In this document: positions 60,447-64,000 of the stretch, piece after piece | Numbering within the stretch: the stretch's first letter is position 1 | Layout of the letters: each line of letters begins with the position of its first letter | Origin: Utricularia gibba | Taxonomy: Eukaryota; Streptophyta; Magnoliopsida; Lamiales; Lentibulariaceae | Length of the DNA stretch: 64,000 nt | Direction: 5' to 3' | Assembly: GCA_002189035.1 (NCBI GenBank) | Contig: CM007989.1 | Span: 4,805,001-4,869,000 of the forward strand | Position numbers and translations under genes: made by a program | Notes under the pieces: generated by a model | The model's database searches: none | What the model was told of the DNA's origin: nothing | Seen by the model: the letters and a program-made list of their open reading frames with translations, nothing else

Positions 60447-60597
60447 AACGTAATTCGACCGCTTTTCAGATTGTGCGATACGGCCATATTTGTCAGATTT
60501 CTGACAGATATCGGTCTGTCGTCTGGCATTATCCTTTCAATATCTCTTTTGGCAGCCTTTTAGGAGCCAATTACGCTCTATTGATTTATCCCCCATC
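60447..60597 (-). repeat. 5' LTR of the gypsy element, truncated
   Basis: Only 151 bp survive. They match the right end of the left LTR (from CGTAATTCGACCGC to CCCCCATCA) with several substitutions. The other ~380 bp of the LTR were lost together with the adjoining leader. Confidence 0.85.
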
Positions 60598-60602
60598 ACT
60601 AT

Positions 60603-62205
60603 ACTTTTTAATCTTTTGGTTTAAATTCTATTGTTGTGTTGCATACTTGGAAAAATATATCCATTTTCCTAGTTTTAAATTTTTTCAAACTTGTCTTAAC
60701 TTTTTCTATGTACTATTATGCCTTGAATCTAGCTATCATTATATATAGTTTACTTTTTGTTGTTGCTAAATGATTTATTAAAAAAAATTTCCCATTTTCC
60801 TTGTGCACTTGCCCAATTGATATTTTGTTTCCACCTCATATTTCATAACATGTGTTTTGTATTTTATGTTGTAAATCGAAATATTGCTGCAATATTACTA
60901 TTTAGAATATGGAAAAAAATAATGTCAACTAAATCAGTCCACTTTTTGAAAAGAAAATAAAACAAAAATAAGTTTGAAATTGTTAAAAGCCATACTAAAA
61001 TCAAAGATTTTTTCTAGTAAATAAATCCTTATATAATATAAAATTTCTAACATAATATATATCATAATACGTCTAAATGGTAAAATAAAGACAATTGATT
61101 CTTTAATTCATCTAGTGACATATTACTTTTAAAATTTTATCATTATAACTAAAGATTGATCATACGTTTGATATGTGATGTAATAGTTTTTGATATTTCT
61201 ATTGAATAAAATGTTTATCATGATGAAAGAAATCTATATGTTATACTAAATTAGTTACACTTTCAAAATGACAACAGTAGTTTTGATCAAATGAATGTAA
61301 AGATGGAGAAATTCATGCTAATGATGAAAGAATATTTAAAGTTAAAGGAAATGAAGAAAAGAACAATTAAAACACAAGACTATGATTTTTTTTTCACAAC
61401 TTGTATATTTTTAAAATTTTTGAATAAATATTTGAAATTTTTTTTTGATGGATGAAATATATTTACTGCATATGCAATGTTTTATGTTATATTAAAAATG
61501 AAATCTAAATATAAATTAACGATATTCAATATATTTTTCTAAATTATATTTTTGAATATTATATATATGGCATGGTATTGCAATATTATTTTAATATTAT
61601 ATTTGAACCAATTTTATGCCTTTGAAAAATTGTATCATGTAAATTAAACTCACACATTTTTATCAAATACAATATAAGAAATTCTAATTATTTTTAATTT
61701 TATTGTTAATAATTTAAATACAAGGTTTATTTTTCTCACATATGAGTGATAACTGATAAGATGGGTAATTGTCTAAAATATACAGCATTAATCTATAAAT
61801 AAAAAAATAACTTATTTCCCTAATTAAAAGTAAAAATGATATTCTGAGGATTTTTTTTTTAATTGGAGACTAAAAATAAAAAAATATACGTTCATGATAT
61901 TCTGTCCGATGAAAAATTATTAATAGCTGTCTATTTTTATTGTCCGATTTACTAAACAGACATACCTATCTTGAAATATTTAATATATTTATCATGATTC
62001 TTACAAATACACATGGCTATTTGTATATTTATTCTTGATATTTATCACGAACGACAAATTTACATTCAAGATATTTAGACAATATTATTAATTTGAAATA
62101 TCTAGGAAATATGGCATAGAGCATTCAGTGGCCAGCACGACAAAAATCCTCTATACTCTTCCATTGTGTGTTTCCTAGCAGCACCACAACATATACAAGC
62201 AACAA
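60603..62205. other. Intergenic DNA
   Basis: Very AT-rich, with no gene or clear repeat. Short frames just after the gypsy element (60603-60960) are accidental in appearance. Confidence 0.4.
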
Positions 62206-62211
62206 GTAGAC

Positions 62212-62217
62212 TTTATT
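62212..62217 (-). terminator. Possible polyadenylation signal of the MYB gene
   Basis: AATAAA on the minus strand, 183 bp after the stop codon. Confidence 0.4.
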
Positions 62218-62399
62218 CCTTCCTGTTCAACAAGAAACACACGAGCGCAGATACTGTGATACAGCGACCACAAAACGCCCGCATCCGCATCGGCGAAGCG
62301 AGCTTCTGCGGACTACCGGTCAACACTGATCGTAAGACCGAAGCAAACGTCAGGGACGGGACTTACATTTACATACATACAACACGGAAGAAGCCTAAG

Positions 62400-63861
62400 T
62401 TAAGCTGCATTCTGGGATGGGATTCTTGTGATGGGATCAGACGCATCAACCTCATATGAAGAGAGTAGGCGCCTCTGAAAAAGGTCATCGGCAAATATTG
62501 AGATGCGATGGATGGGAGGTGGAATATTGGGATAAACGAGCAAAGATGAACACTAGCATACAAATCTATGCCATGCTAAAGCAATACTCACATGATGTTC
62601 AAATTCCGGACTGGCCAAGTTGAATGAAAGATTTCTCATCAACAACAGCACCTGTAGGGTTCAACAGAACACACTGGCTGAAAGGTATATGATGAAATTT
62701 AATAGACATTTGCATTCAAAATACGCTAGAGATTTGAAAACAAGAAGGATGATTTCCTAGAGTTTACAGTTCCATGGTGAAAAGAAACATAAAGCCATGT
62801 TTAGCCAGCTGTGGAAAATTTCACACCAGCTCATATCAATGTACACTATTCGCAGTTATGCTTATTATTGAAATATAATTGATCTAGATGTATTCATACC
62901 GTTTCAATGTCAATCGCGTCCATCTTCTTCAACTTTTGTAAATGCCCACTTGTGTTTGGATCAAAGATGGAGCCTATGAAACTGTATACTTGGCCGAAAT
63001 CTGGAAGAACTGTTTTCACGAAAACAAAAGCAAGATTACCAAGGCATGATTGACTGAAAAACGAAATCCACCAGAAAAATGAAGATACTAAAATGGCCAG
63101 ACGACCACATTGCGAAATTGGAGATCAAGTCAAGGAAATGCAGTAGGTATCAAAAATTAAAAATGATCTTCCTAGTGGCACATGCTAGATCACCTGCAGT
63201 CTTTGTTCTTGGGGTGCTTTCAATGCTTCCAGATGAGTAAACATTAAGCAATGGCTGGCCAACATATCCGCTTTCACCTGGAATAAAGCACTCTTTTTGT
63301 ACAGTTCTTCTGGTAATAAAGAAACTGCCAAGTATTGTCAATCTGCCTATAACAATTTTTGTGTGAAAATAGAAACCTTTAACCGGTTTTCCCGTCCAGC
63401 TTGATGCGGTTAAAGCAGCCTCAGGATGTAGATGCGCAGCAGACGAATCAGGTCTCCATAAGGATCTGGGGTCAGGTACACTGGTGGATGTTTGGGCTGA
63501 TGGTACTTCTGAAGTCACATAGGCATAAAGCAGGCTAAGAGAAGATACTACAAAACAATAAATTTTACATTCAATAGTCACAGTTTGCTTAGATACCGAT
63601 TTTAGTAGCCTTCTGAGGATATGGATGTGCTGCTTTCCGTTTAGGCCGAGGTGGAGGGAGATGCTCATGTGTTCCACTCTTCTGAACTTTAAGAAAATAC
63701 TTTTGAGCATGGCTGCGTATCTGCAAAAGTATAAAATCCTCATAAAAAGGACACTAAAGCAGAAATGAGGGAGTCAAAATGTAAATTGAAGGGCACTACT
63801 TACCTGAATTACTGTTTTTGATCCAATAAACGCTTCTATCTTCTTCCAATCCCGTTCAAAA
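62400..63861 (-). CDS. RVE8-like (LCL subfamily) MYB-related clock transcription factor, 5' end outside the window
   Basis: Seven minus-strand exons join in frame: 63861-63804, 63720-63597, 63508-63377, 63277-63194, 63009-62900, 62651-62592 and 62474-62400, all with GT-AG introns and a TAA at 62400-62402. They give the last 213 aa. The first two exons hold the second half of the single MYB repeat ([19 protein letters not shown], then SHAQKYF) and the [16 protein letters not shown] tail. The last three exons encode the conserved C-terminal block ([39 protein letters not shown]). Both blocks mark the REVEILLE 4/6/8 group, known to act in the circadian clock with LNK coactivators. Which member it is cannot be decided. 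The start codon and first half of the MYB domain lie beyond 64000, since 63862-64000 reads as intron. Confidence 0.92.
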
Positions 63862-64000
63862 CTTTAGTTCGGAAGAAACACATCAGAAACAAATGAGAGT
63901 TTCAGAAAACTACAAGATGATTCTTCGTCCACACAAGCACTATTCCATTTTACACTATAAGCCTTACATACACCAAGAATTCAGCCAGAAATCAAACCCT

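Larger units (their letters stand above)
54098..60597 (-). mobile_element. Ty3/gypsy retrotransposon, Tat type, internally deleted
   Basis: The element is flanked by CCATA (54093-54097) and CTATA (60598-60602), a 5-bp duplication with one change. The left LTR is complete and the right LTR keeps only about 150 bp. On the minus strand come gag, RT, RNase H, a second RNase H-like domain and the start of integrase, the gypsy order. A second RNase H and an antisense ORF between integrase and the 3' LTR are marks of the Tat lineage. At 6.5 kb it is short for Tat, because protease, most of integrase, the 5' LTR end, primer-binding site and leader have been deleted. Confidence 0.9.

Noticed and set aside
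1-64000. CRISPR arrays, bacterial operons, tRNA or rRNA genes
   Set aside because: The tandem repeats lack equal direct repeats with unique spacers, the genes are spliced plant genes, and no cloverleaf or rRNA-like segment was seen.

Overview
This window is nuclear DNA of a flowering plant. The evidence is plant-type spliced genes (a pectinesterase, a GH28 polygalacturonase and a REVEILLE-type MYB gene), an intronless GRAS gene, AT-rich intergenic DNA, and many Ty1/copia, Ty3/gypsy, hAT and foldback elements in several states of decay. I cannot name the species. Five loci look like ordinary genes: a 91-aa unknown protein (10443-10718, minus), a pectinesterase (15675-16947, plus, 3 exons), a SCARECROW-LIKE 8 type GRAS regulator (23868-25592, plus, 1 exon), a polygalacturonase-like protein (47756-49501, plus, 5 exons) and a RVE8-like clock MYB gene cut by the right edge (62400-63861 and beyond, minus, at least 7 exons). 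All GT-AG junctions given were read by eye and keep frame.

Left part (1-13.5 kb). A Ty1/copia element (1874-8179, target duplication CCCAT) has gag-pol in the order protease, integrase, reverse transcriptase, RNase H, now full of lesions. Its 3' LTR is split by a 1.4-kb solo-LTR-like element, and its pol holds another LTR-like insert. Next come a minus-strand copia gag/protease relic (8340-9620), a probable solo LTR (9893-10375), the 91-aa ORF and a solo LTR of a second family (12366-13491).

Middle (13.5-31 kb). A roughly 70-bp tandem repeat, the pectinesterase, a 743-bp foldback element with arms over 320 bp and a 9-bp flanking duplication, the GRAS gene, and AT-rich DNA with several degenerate tandem arrays.

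Transposon-rich part (31-46 kb). Minus-strand exons encode a domain resembling the plant 'putative gypsy-type transposon' family followed by a coiled coil (30992-32442). A related copy (35640-36140) lies directly upstream of exons of an FCP1/NLI-type HAD phosphatase (34262-35440). Then come a hairpin-rich minisatellite, a hAT transposase C-terminus, a copia RT relic and more solo LTRs.

Right part (46-64 kb). The polygalacturonase-like gene, another solo LTR with perfect target duplication, a deleted Ty3/gypsy Tat-type element on the minus strand (54098-60597) carrying an antisense ORF with its own TATA box, and the MYB gene. The pectinesterase and polygalacturonase-like proteins both belong to cell-wall pectin families but lie 31 kb apart with no sign of co-regulation.
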